Shown in pieces: positions 1 to 9,905 of a stretch of DNA of 64,000 nt; within the stretch, counting starts at the first letter, position 1; each line of letters begins with the position of its first letter. Location: the NCBI GenBank assembly GCA_037176725.1, contig JAZBRS010000013.1, forward strand, positions 5,645,001 to 5,709,000, given 5' to 3'. The translations under genes were made by a program, and so were the position numbers. The notes beneath the pieces were generated by a model. That model made no database searches, had not been told where the DNA came from, and was given only the letters and a program-made list of their open reading frames with translations. This stretch comes from Posidonia oceanica. Its lineage: Eukaryota; Streptophyta; Magnoliopsida; Alismatales; Posidoniaceae.

Positions 1-2556
1 ACGGAAAACGATGCAAGGCACATAAAACGGGGCGAAAGCGGGGTGCAAAACCAAAACAAGGGTTAGGCAACATGCATAGGGGTTGCAGCAAGCATTAGAA
101 GCAATAAAAAGCATGCATAGGGGTTGCAGCAAGCATTAGAAGCAATAAAAAGCAAAAAACGGCGAGCGAAGCAAAATCGGCGTTCTAAAACTGAGTAAAG
201 CCAACTGCAAGCGTTGGACGCTGGCAATAGCGGCGTCCAACGTTGGACGCTGCCATTGCTGGCGTCCAACACCCGTTGGAGGCAGACAGCATGCAATTTT
301 TAGAAAATGATGCTTTCTAGCTATATGAATGCAGTACAGATGCAAAAATACAGCTAAATGGGTGCATGACATGCAGAACTAACCTAACAGAGGATTAGAA
401 GAGGAATCAGAGCAAGGGGCAAGCCAGGATCAAGGATCAAAGCAAGCAGGTTGTTGGACGCCGGTAGGCATGGCGTCCAACGTTAGACGCCAGAGGGAAA
501 GGCGTCTAACACAGGCCAGAAGACAGCAAGATAAGGAAGCATACAAAAGGCAAAATAAAAATGGGGACATGCATTAGGGCTACTGGGGATGAGCATAGGG
601 CAAACATGCAAGCATGGGATCACACAAGAAAAACCAAAACTTACCAACCGCAGCAAATGCCAGGCCAGAGGCACAACCAGAACATTGGACGCGAGCTAGG
701 CCGGTGTCCAATGTTGGACGCCTGCACCAGCAACCTACAACGCCCTGGGAGGCACAACACACAAAAAACTTGCATAAAATAGCAAACGATCTAATGAAGG
801 CATGGAATAATTGCAAAGGAGGCTAGGCATGCATGATAAACACTGAAGACATGTAAACAAGCAAGATCAGAGCATTATACAAGCATCCCAAAAGTAGGCA
901 GAGGAGCATGGTCGTTAGACGCTAGAGGCTCCAGCGTCCAACATTGGACACTGAAGACTCTGGCGTCCAACGCCTGCAAGATGCCAACCTACCTGTACTA
1001 AAGGGGGAGCTCAACTCTAACCCCACCTACATGCATGCAAACATACTAAGGCATACCAGAACAAAAATAAACATCCATTGCAAGCATTTAATCCAAGAAA
1101 AGCAAAATAGAAAGAGAGCAAGTATGGAAATAAAGGATTAAACTTGCAAAAGAAAGGCATGCAACTTGAAAGGACCTAGCAAACCTAAGCATAGTTGCCA
1201 TAGGGGCCAGGCATCTCTAAACAAGCATGGATCATAAGCAAATATCCAAAATAGGCATAGGTATAGGCATGGCAGCAAGCTACAGCTAACAGAGGTGTTG
1301 GACGCTGACGTGGCTCACCCAGGCGTCCAACGCAGGCAGGAAGCATACAGATTCAAAGCATGTAAAAGACTTAGGCATGGATCAAAGCATGGTATGACAT
1401 TAGAGGACATGCAAGGAAGACATACAGCATGGACTTACAACATAACAAGCAGTAACAAGGCATGGAAAGCATTAGAACATGAGCAAAGGAAGGCAGAGTG
1501 TTGGACACTGGCCTATGCCGCGTCCAACGTTGGATGCACTAGCTGGTGCGTCCAACACATTGAACTCTCCCTTGGCCACAAATCGCGGCCAAAAGGATTC
1601 AAAAAAAACATGAAACTACATGGGAGCAAGCTAACTAACATGCATGACCTATGGGGATAGATAACTTACCTATTGGCGGCCTGGGATGGCAGTTCCACCT
1701 CGCTTGCCGGCGTTGCTGATGTAGTGGCAGGAGCTACTCCGGCGAGGTCGCACGAGCTGCTGGAAGCTCCAAAAGAGTCGACGAAGGGTCGAGGACGGAG
1801 AGGGGAGTGCACTCTACGCTCTGGAGGTGGTGAATTGCTTCTTGGCTTGGTGTCGTGACTGCTGCAAAGGCATGAACTTGCGGTTTTGTTCAGCTGGGCA
1901 TGGGTTCTACTGCATGAAGTCAAGGTTTACAGGCCAAATTCTGGCAATTGCAGGCAATGGTAGGTGCTTCTGGGTGTGGGGAAGCCACGAGGAATGTCAG
2001 GAGAGGGCATGGGTGCTGTCAGAGGGCCGGCGAGGTCAGGGCAGTGGCAGGTGCGGGCGGCGGAAGTCAGTGAGGGCCGAGAGAGCGGTTTTGGTGCTGA
2101 TGAGGAGAAGATGGGTAGTAACTTGGTCTTGGAAGGTAGTGGATGGCGTGGAGTGGAAGAAGGGATGGGTAGTAAGTGCGGGGAGGCGATGGAGTGGGCG
2201 GGCGGTGAGCCGAAGGGGGCGGAGTAGCCGCTACTGGAACCGAGTCGTTGGATGCTAGAGCAGAGAGCGTTCAACGTTGGACGCTAGCACAGGGCCCGTC
2301 CAACGTTGGACGCTGCCTATTCCAGCGTCCAACACACTCAGTTGGCAAAGGCTACAAATGGGCTTGGGCTTGGGCCTAGGAAGGTTTTAAAAGTAGCAAA
2401 GAGGCTTGGGGTAAGGCTTTTAAGGTTTGGGCAAGGTTTTGGGCTTGGTTTTGGGCTAGAAAATGGGTTAGGAAAAAAGGAATGCCATTCCAGAGTCCAC
2501 ACGAGCCTGCGAAAGAAAACAACCAACTTCCAGGCTGTCAGAATGGGGTGTCTACA
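1..2556 (-). repeat. A1 3' LTR (partial, 3' end cut by window edge)
   Basis: It begins on the minus strand at 2556 with TGTAGACACCCCATTCTGAC and matches the 5' LTR (9102-12566) along its length. The first base of the window corresponds to roughly 9838 of that copy, so about 0.7 kb of LTR lies outside. It holds seven dyad modules, a GC-rich block (about 1664-2246) and a C/T-rich stretch of GGGCTTGGGC-type repeats near its start. Compared with the 5' LTR it lacks about 150-200 bp near 1560-1620 and about 23 bp inside the module at 1297. The short ORFs on both strands here are not conserved in frame between the two LTRs and are not called as genes. Confidence 0.85.
213..2333. repeat. Seven GTTGGACGC/GCGTCCAAC dyad modules in A1 3' LTR
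   Basis: Modules lie at 213-270, 453-510, 684-741, 914-971, 1297-1331, 1500-1556 and 2247-2333. The standard module is arm(9)-spacer(11)-arm(9) written twice, 58 bp in all. The last is a triple of 87 bp (3 x 29). The one at 1297 is cut down to a single 35-bp dyad, and the second spacer at 1500 is 10 bp. At 453-510 the second dyad is GTTAGACGC paired with GCGTCTAAC, both arms changed together. At 684 the outer arms are ATTGGACGC and GTGTCCAAT. Start-to-start distances for the first four are 240, 231 and 230 bp. Confidence 0.95.
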
Positions 2557-2639
2557 TCTGCTGCTTGGCCCTGGTGACGCTTCAGGATGGTCACACTTAC
2601 CCGAGTGTTTTTATACCCTTGGCGCACGACCTCTGTCCT

Positions 2640-3010
2640 AGCAAACTCCTCAGCTGGCTCTGCCTACTCTGACTCTGCTAATGGCTCTGCTGATTCTACT
2701 GCTGTCTGTGCTGAAGCTAACTGTGCTATCGCTTGTTGTGCGGGGGTTGCATGTGCTACTACTTGCTGCTGTGTTGTTGGTGCCTACTGTATCACTGCTT
2801 GTGCATGTTGTGCTGCTGCTGGTGCATGTTGTGCTGCTACTGGTGCATGTTATGTTGTACTGCTGCGGGTGCATGTTGTACTGCTGTTGGTGGATGTTGT
2901 GCTGCTACGGGTGCATGTTGTACTGCTACAAGTGCATGTTGTACTGCTACTACATGCGGTGCTACTGGTGCTGTTTGTGGTGCTGATGCTGCTGGTATCT
3001 GCTATGCTGT
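2640..3010 (-). repeat. Minisatellite-like GTGCATGTTGTACTGCTNC repeat at 3' end of A1 interior
   Basis: About eight imperfect copies of a 24-27-bp unit containing GTGCATGTTGT(A/G)CTGCT. Read on the minus strand (the element's sense) it encodes a Gln-His-Ala-Pro-Val-rich repeat in one frame, so it was probably the low-complexity tail of the polyprotein. The other frames give only Cys-rich or Leu-rich artefacts. It is followed almost directly by the 3' LTR. The expected polypurine tract is poor here: the sense strand before 2556 reads AGCAGCAGA. Confidence 0.75.
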
Positions 3011-3580
3011 TGCTTCCTCTGCATGTTATGGTGCGCTTGCCAGGGATATATTAGGCTGGCAGCTGGCCAATGTACCGTCGCTTGCTGTTTTGCTTAAGTG
3101 AGGCATGCGCTGCACAAACCATCTAGACCCACCCCCTGGCTGTAGGGTGATCAGTTCATCTGGTCTAGTGGGTGCCTTAACCGCTAGATCTTCTTCTAGG
3201 ACCATGATAGAGGGATCTGTGGCCACGGCCTTCCCCTTCTTTTGTGCTATCTCATGCTCCGCGACATCCTACGCTAGTGACGCGAGCTGCTCCTGGAATA
3301 ACTGCTCCAAGTCCCCCATTGAGAAATCAATCTGAGCATCTGCAGCCGCTCCTACCTCCTCATCCGAGGATGAGTCGATGTAATAAGCAACTGCCGGGCT
3401 TACGGCCAGCCCTGGCTCGACTACTGGGCTTTCTGCTGCTTGGGGTACTTGTTTCGCTGCTGCTGGGTAGGCTGCCAGGATCACTGCTGCTGCTGGCGGG
3501 GAGGCACAGCTGCTCTTCTAGGGTGCCGATGGCTGGGTCGCCATGCTTGGGGATGAAGCGCCGGTGCCCGTGGGTGACAG
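2990..3580 (-). pseudogene. Degenerate continuation of the A1 gag-protease ORF
   Basis: Two short minus-strand frames survive. The segment 3269-3484 is acidic (a run with DSSSDEE near its middle) and ends in a helix-forming FSMGDLEQLFQEQL. The segment 3026-3226 follows after a stop. No domain was recognised. Position and composition suggest the C-terminal extension of the protein whose protease domain lies just upstream, now broken by stops. It is not reverse transcriptase: none of the usual RT motifs (LPRIDDL-like, F/YxDD) appears. Confidence 0.45.
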
Positions 3581-3664
3581 TGGTTGTCTCCTGGTAGCAG
3601 CGGCGAGAATCTTCCGCATAGCAAGATCTGCTGAGGCTGGCAGCGGTGTGCCTGACAGAGTCGC

Positions 3665-5611
3665 CTAGCTTGCTTGAGGCGCTGTCGATGATGCAGGCTG
3701 AGTCACGCTGCTACCTGATCTGCCTGACTGTGCCACCGAAGAAGGTGATTTCCCTACTAGTGCGGCTACGGCCACAAGCTGACTGCTGAATGACGCCGGA
3801 GGGCGTGCTTTTGACTCTGGCGCTATGGCTGCGGCTGTCGGTGACTTTGGTGATGCTGCAAGGAGAGGGGAAACTGTCAGCCCCGCCCTAGGGTTTGCCA
3901 ATTCTGCTGCTTCAATAGTGAGTGCCGAGGAAACCGACCGAGACGTTGTCATGCTGAGCTGATCCTTACTGCTGGTCGGGGCTGCCTCAACTATGCCATA
4001 CTCCTCCTCATCTGAGTAGTAGTCCTCAATGCATACCCATTCTTCCTCCGGTAGCTGAGAGCTTGGGCATGAGGCCTGCTGTGCTAGGGCCTCACTGTTG
4101 CTTAAATCCAGGATACCTGCACTAGTGAAGTTAGTGAGGTCCTGCGAGATAGCCATCTTCTGATCCTTAGGTTGCATACATCTATCTTTGCTGGACCGTA
4201 GGTCATATCCGAGACCTTCAGAATCTCTTCGCTCTGCTGCTTTGATCAGCTCAGCGATTCCCTGGCCGTATCGCCCGAGCGGTGTTCCCTTGACATAGCC
4301 CCACCTGTGACAGACGTTTTCGACTATCCAGAAGGGGTTATTGTGAACGGCCAAGGAGTTGACACGTTCAAGATCAAGTAAAAAGCTAACCGGCTCGCAC
4401 CGGTTAACTTGATACAAAGCAGTTGAAAGTTCAGGGTCAAAAGGGATAGTATGCGAAGAGATGGGTGCAACCGCCTCGATCCGCTCCTTCTCGAAGTTTT
4501 CTGCCATTACAACGATAACATCGTCACCGTGGCGAAACTTGATCATGCGATGGAGGGTCGAGCGGATGACCTGATGCTTGTGCAGCCAAGGGTGCCCAAG
4601 CAGGAAATTAAAGTTAGGCTCCAAGTCAACAATGTAGAATTCCACGTCGAACGTGACCGAGCCAATGATTAGAGGAATAATCAAAATCCCTAGAGCGTCA
4701 TGGTGAGTATTGTCAAAAGCTGTCATTCCCTTTATCGCCGGGGTGATATCCTCGGCTTTGAATCCGAGCCTGGTTGCAGTGCGCAATGGGCAGACATTAA
4801 TGGCTGACCCGTTATCAACCAACGATAGGGGAATGCGAAAGTTTTTGTATTGCACCGTGACAACCAACGGTTGTTTATGATTAATCCTTGCCGGGGGGAG
4901 CTCATCGCTCGTGAAAGAGATGATCTGAGGCTCCGTGATGACGCCAACCATGCTTTCCAGGGCCGCGGGTTCTATAGCTTGGGACACACGAGCTGCTTCG
5001 AACACTCGGAGAAAAGCCTCACGGTGTTCGGAAGAGGAATGGATAAGGCCCCAAATGGAAATATCGGCTTTAACCCTCCTAAGCTGGGAGGTAATGTCGG
5101 TTTTGTGGTGCGGCTTTCTGGTGATAGGAGGGGGTGCTTTAGGGGTTGGCTCTACCGGGCTAGGTGCAGAGGGTTGGCTTGATGCTGGGGGTGCTGCGGG
5201 TTGGCTAACTGGTAGGGGTGCTGCGGGTGCTGGACGGCTGGGCCTTACCACCCGTGCTGCAGGCTGGTATACCCTCCCCGATCGCGTGACTTCTGCGCAC
5301 GTTTCTGTGGCATAGTTGTAGGGCACGCGATGGGGTTCCCAAGTTAAGTCAATAACCGCAGGGGCCCGTGCTGCGAGCACAAGAGGGGCTACCGGAGGGT
5401 TGGCTGGGCGATAGGGAGAAGGGTGCTGATGCTGGTAGGTTGCTGGGGGCCCTGGCTGAGACCTAGCTAACAGGCTGACTAGGGGTCTGCCTAAGTAGGG
5501 GGCAGGGGTTTGGGCCTGCGGTCTAGCTTGGAGGTGTACAGGGGCAGGGGCCTGAGAGTGCATGGTAGGGCGAGCGGCGAAGCACCCCGGCCTGGCACGC
5601 GGTCGGATCAT
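3665..5611 (-). pseudogene. A1 retropepsin-like protease ORF with G-patch-like tail (648 aa)
   Basis: The longest open frame in the window. Residues 1-160 are Pro/Ala-rich and disordered. An aspartic protease domain follows at about 240-370, with VDNGSAINVCP (the D-x-G active-site loop in the variant form D-N-G-S) and the flap/ILG-equivalent FNFLLGHPWLHKH, typical of retropepsins in plant Ty3/gypsy elements. Around 430-480 is a G-patch-like segment (GRYGQGI ... GLGYDL), known after the protease in Tat-group polyproteins. The C-terminus is Ser/Ala/Pro-rich. The domain would process gag. It is in a separate frame from the zinc-knuckle ORF just upstream, so the polyprotein is frameshifted. The ORF is open but the element lacks pol, so activity is doubtful. 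Confidence 0.8.
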
Positions 5612-5702
5612 ATGGACTCCCGACTCGGAGCCGGCAATAGCCGCACGATAGAGAGAGAGAGGAAGGGCTCCAAGACATCATGAATGAGCTCGAAGGGGTC
5701 CA

Positions 5703-6080
5703 CTACAGACGTAGCAGGCCCGGAGGGGGAGAGAGAATAGATTCCTGAGGTCCCCGTGCCTTCCGGATTGGGATGCTCCAGGAGCGGCTGGTGGACGATG
5801 CTGGGATGAGAGGGGCTAAAGCTTGTGCAGGGGCTGATGCTAATGAAGGAGCAGATAAAGGTGCCTCGTGCGTGTGGATCGAAATCATTCCCGATTCGAT
5901 CAGATTCTGGATGGCGTCCCGTAAAGTGAGGCAACTGTTCATCGAGTGCCCTATGGCTCGATGAAAGTTGCAAAAAAGGTGCGCCTTATGCCAATGCGGA
6001 AGTGGATTTGGCAGTGGGCGAGCCTCGGGAAACCTCAGAAATGTCGCAACCTTGGGGAGGATGGCACTCAACGGCTCCAC
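5703..6080 (-). pseudogene. A1 gag nucleocapsid segment with C-x2-H-x4-H-x4-C knuckle
   Basis: A 125-residue minus-strand frame. Near residues 25-55 it reads HWHKAHLFCNFHRAIGHSMN with a Cys three residues on, giving C-x2-H-x4-H-x4-C followed by LRDAIQNLIESG. This His-for-Cys variant of the retroviral zinc knuckle, with the trailing LRD-x-I helix, is characteristic of Tat-lineage gag (family knowledge). Element D has the same motif at 58838-59407. The remaining residues are Pro/Ala-rich. The frame ends before joining the protease ORF, and the capsid domain is in another frame, so gag is broken. Confidence 0.75.
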
Positions 6081-6644
6081 CAGTGGGGTGAATTGACGCC
6101 GAGGTCGCCTTGGCCCCTGGGGCTGCGCTTGTCAGACTGGTGCGGCAGGGTACACCGGTTGGGCGATGGTGGTGATTTGTGGTGTAGGAGGTGCTCTAGG
6201 TGCTGGTGCGTATACTACTTGATTCGGGGGAGGCCGAACCGCCAACTGAACAGGCACAGGTGAGGGGTCGACGTAGGCAACAGCAGGTTTCGACGAGTCC
6301 TTCTTCTTGGGCTAGCTGCTGGTGGTACCACTGCTGTTGCTACTGGTGCTGCTACTGGTGGTGGCCTGCTTGGCAAACGCAGAGAGCGCCGGGAAGTTGC
6401 CACTCCGTAGCGAACTCTCCACGCAGGTGCCAGCCCGAATCAGTGTAGTGAAGGTTGTGACAGGTTGATTGCTGAGCAGAGCCCCGACAGCAGGCTACGC
6501 ACCCCCGATCACAATCTCGAGGGACTCCTCATCAGAGGGTCCATCTCGAACCTGCAAAGCGAGTGCGTGCCAGCGGCCGACATACTCCCCGAACGGCTCG
6601 CCGAGGTTCTGCTTTAATGCGACCAGGTCCAGGTTGAAGGAATA

Positions 6645-7142
6645 TTATCGCAGGAACGCCTGGCTGAGGTCGTTCCACGTCTTGATGCTGGCCATATCAA
6701 GTGAGGTGAACCACTTGAGCATAGGGCTGGTTAGACTTTTCTGGAACAAGCAGATTAGCAACCTCTCGTCAGCCTGGAGCTGAGCGAGATCTCCGCAGTA
6801 CGCCTTCAGATGTGCTATTGGACAGCCTCTACCATTATATTTTTCAAATACCGGGATGCAAAACTTCAGTGGGAGCACCGCCTCTAGGAAGTAACAGAGG
6901 TCCCAGAAATGGTAAGACTGGTGGTTTGTACCCTGCATTTGTCGGAGCGCCTTCTCCAGAACAGCGAACCTATCATCGCTGGGTTCTAGAGCGGCTGCCG
7001 AAGGAGGTGGTACAGCAGGGGCAGGGGCCACATACGCCGCATAGGACGCACCAAGGTGCTCCTCTGGGTCAACCATCACATTGCCTTGTGGAGCGACAAG
7101 ATGGACGACGTATCCGTGCGGGTGTGTTGTGTGTGCTGGCAT
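6645..7142 (-). pseudogene. A1 gag capsid (retrotrans_gag-like) fragment
   Basis: A 165-residue frame. The second half matches the plant retrotransposon gag fold in pattern: a PVFEKYNGRGCP entry motif, then LKAYCGDLAQLQADERLLICLFQKSLTSP, then MLKWFTSLDMASIKTWNDLSQAFLR, the usual 'W..L....I.tW.dL...F' signature. It would form the particle shell. Upstream (7428-7844) lies the proline-rich N-terminal part in another open segment, and downstream the nucleocapsid is out of frame. Confidence 0.75.
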
Positions 7143-7427
7143 GTATGCTGGGGTAGGGTACTACTGATGCAGGGGGTATGAATAACTAGCATGCTGAGCA
7201 ATAGGTGATGCAGAGTGCTGGAGCATCAGTTGCTGCACCGACATGGTGCCGAGCTACGGGCCAGAGGGATACAGCACTTCGACTAGTCCTAAAGACTGAG
7301 CACCAGGTGCCAGAGGAGGATGCTGTGCAGGGTGTTGTGCATATGCAAGAGACGGAAGCTGAGCCCCAATCGCTTGAGCAGTGAGTAGCTGAGGTGATGG
7401 TCTGGGCGGGGGAGCAGAAGGGAATGC

Positions 7428-7844
7428 CTACGATGCGAGAGTAGGTCGCAGCGGAGCCTCGGGAGCAGCAGGAGTGAATGAAGGGCGAAGAGATAGAACC
7501 ATGCCCTGCAGTCTCTGAGCAGTCTCCATCAGCTGCTGATACGGCAACTCAGGAGACCCATCAGTAGGTATGCTGAGTTGCAGGATCGGCGGGGGACCAG
7601 AATCAAGCGGCTGGGACATAGATTGTCCAGGGGGCGGAGTTCCTAAGGCGAAATTCGCCACAGCAGGGTGGGTGTCAAAAGTGACATTACCCTGGGGAGG
7701 AGGAGTCAGTGGTGTCTCCGGAGCGCGAGCGGCGGTTACCAAGACAGTCTCGGCAACCAGGTCCGGCAGAGCCTGCCACTGCCCCATAGAATAAGAGGGA
7801 GGCAGCTGCACTAGAGAAGGAGACGCTGGCACAGAGGGAGTCAA
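7428..7844 (-). pseudogene. A1 gag N-terminal proline-rich segment
   Basis: A 138-residue minus-strand frame rich in Pro, Ser, Thr and Gln, containing QLMETAQRLQGMVLSLRP, a likely short helix. It lies in the right place for the disordered gag N-terminus. The same kind of Pro/Ser-rich leader precedes the zinc knuckle in element D (58145 onward). No catalytic motif is present and the true start codon is not clear. Confidence 0.5.
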
Positions 7845-8219
7845 TGCGGGAGCCGAAGGGACCGAAAGAGGGAACGCCTCCGGGGCAACAGGGACCTAGG
7901 AATCACCAACAAACTGGGCCATCGCTGACCGAGAAGAGGTGATCACAGGGCTACGAGAGGGGGCAAGAGGGCAAATCCTAGGAGGAGCTATGTTCGCTAA
8001 GGCGAAGTAGCTGGGAAGGGGGGATGATCGGAAGCAGGGGTCGCAACAGGGGCGTCAGTAAGAGAAGGCACTCAAGCTCTAGCTAAGGAACTCGCTCACT
8101 GACTTCTGCGCGAAAGGCAAGCAAACAAAAAGGGATTAAAAACCGAAAGTAAAATGCAAATGCTTTAATGTATGACATGAATGCAGATGTATGCTTTCTA
8201 GCATGCTCTCCCTCATCCA

Positions 8220-8510
8220 ATCTAGGGTGTCCTAGTAGGTAGTCTACTTCAGACGCTCAAGGGTGTACGGGTCACCGACTCAGGCTAGAAATAGTAGGTC
8301 CCACGTCTTAATCCCAGCCCAAAGCTCAGGTGGTAACGTGGTGGTGCGTAGGTGGCCTTGACCCTGCCAGAAGCATGGGTGGTACCCTCCACTAACACCG
8401 ACGCGACCCCCTGACAGGGGGGACAGACCGATCTACTCATACCACGCCAAAGCGCTGGGGGCGAGAGACCGGGACTGTCCTTCTCAGACTGTAGGTGGAC
8501 TCAGATGAGA
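8220..8510 (-). other. Conserved retroelement leader of A1 (shared with D)
   Basis: Untranslated region between the primer-binding site and gag. Read on the minus strand it matches the D leader (55455-55679, continuing at 57853) over nearly its whole length, including GGACAGTCCC, CGGTCTGTCCCCCC, GGGTCAAGGCCAC and GGGACCTACT, although the surrounding DNA has diverged. It contains a short palindrome around 8407-8421 (CCCCCTG-A-CAGGGGG). Conservation of a noncoding leader between two pol-less elements fits a packaging or dimerisation signal, by analogy with retroviruses. That role is inference. Confidence 0.6.
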
Positions 8511-9082
8511 AGAATGCATGCCCTATATGATGCTTTACGCAAATGCTTCGTGTTTTATCTTGCGCATTTTATTAACTCAAGGGGGTGCAGGTGTGTTGCA
8601 GTCTCTAGTTGCTCCTAAAAGTTCTTTTTACTTGCTATTTTTAATTAGCCATGGGGGAAGTAATCAGTCTCTAATTGTCCTTAGGCTTAATGCAAAATGG
8701 GAAGAAAATCACCCAATCATGGCAAGCAGACAATACACATCGTTGCAAAAGGCATGGGCATGGCATGTGTATGTGTGTGTGGACATGATAGTGAAAGGAA
8801 AAAACACTTATCATAGCAAAAAGCAGGTATGCATAGCATGTGCAGGTGCAGTGGCATTGCATTGGTGTAAAAGGAAGCATTCATCATTCAAAAGGCAAGC
8901 ATGGTGTGCCAAGCAAGTATTTAGACATGTGATGCAGGAAAATAGAGCAGCGCAAGCAATCATGGCATAAAGCAGGTAAATAAACAAGCAAGCAGGTAAG
9001 CAAGTAAGGCAAGCAAAAGCAAAAGGCAAGCAAAACACAAAAGCAAGAGGCGAGAAGGCCAAGGCGAAAGCCGGAGTACTGC

Positions 9083-9100
9083 TCCCCAGCGGAGTCGCCC
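9083..9100 (-). other. A1 primer-binding site
   Basis: Just inside the 5' LTR end (9102) the sense strand reads GGGCGACTCCGCTGGGGA. Element D has TGGCGACTCCGCT at the equivalent place. The pattern is complementary to a tRNA 3' end of the form TCCCCAGCGGAGTCGCCA. A tRNA-Arg primer is reported for Tat/Ogre elements, which would fit. The first base is G instead of T in this copy. Confidence 0.65.
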
Positions 9101-9764
9101 CTGTAGTAATCCTGAATTCTGATTGTCCATGTACGATGCCGAAAGCTCGCGTGCACCGATCAAAATAGGCTCACTATATGCGGCAGGGTCCAAGGGAAGA
9201 AACTCGACTCGAAAACGCTGGCAAAAAGAAAAGAAAAGGTGATAAGACAAAATCGAAGTCGCCACCAGGTCTATCGAATTGGAAGACAGGGAAAATCGAG
9301 GGTAAAGCATGAAAAGACATGCAAAACCAGATGCAAAGAGGGGGCAAAGGGATGCAATGCTAAGCTATGCTATGCTATGCCATGCTATGACTCATGCCTA
9401 GGATAAAGGAAAGGTCGATGCGAGCCAAGAGAAAGGGCAAGGACTCCTGTTACGCACGGAGAAGGTGTTAGGCACCCCTGATACGTCCGAGAGTCGGTCT
9501 TTCGTAGGCATTCTCGCACTAATGTAGGGAAATACTAGCCTAATGCCTAAATGCCATGAATGTCTACCTGCTATGCATGGGAAATAAACGTACCATCTAT
9601 GTGCTCAGTAACGCTGCTAGTGTTCCGAACCGGGCGGACCCTGGTTCGTGAGAACTCCTAGGTAGTAAGCATCATAGCCCTAATGCAGATGCAGGCGATA
9701 AAACAAAACTGCGGGGAAAACCAGGCAATGCAAACGACATGCAAGCGATAAAGCAAAGTGGGTG

Positions 9765-9905
9765 CGGAAAACAGTGTGAAAGCGCAAAAAACGATGCAAG
9801 GCGTGGAAAATGGTGCAAGGCGCGGAAAACAATGCAAGGCGCAAAAAAATGTGCAAGGTGCGGAAAACGATGCAAGGCACGGAAAATGGTGCAAGGCGCG
9901 GTGCA
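9765..9905 (-). repeat. Tandem 19-20-bp GCAAGGCGCGGAAAACGAT repeat
   Basis: Six to seven imperfect copies of AACGATGCAAGGCGCGGAA are visible on the plus strand. The same block opens the window (1-50) in the 3' LTR and recurs in reverse complement in solo LTR A4 (about 54355-54470). It lies near the LTR 3' end, upstream of the primer-binding site. Confidence 0.8.

Noticed and set aside
213..971. Regularly spaced palindromic repeats resembling a CRISPR array.
   Set aside because: The DNA is a plant retrotransposon LTR, intervals are about 230 bp and share sequence, and there are no cas genes.
2587..3101. Long plus-strand Cys/Val/Leu-rich frames across the A1 minisatellite.
   Set aside because: They are antisense readings of the repeat; the element's coding sense is minus and gives Gln-His-Ala-Pro repeats.
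9361..9395. GCTATGCTATGC repeat as a possible microsatellite or origin-like site.
   Set aside because: Only four to five imperfect units within the A1 LTR end; the GCATCGCATTG words at the same place in A4 (54830-54860) show it is ordinary family sequence.
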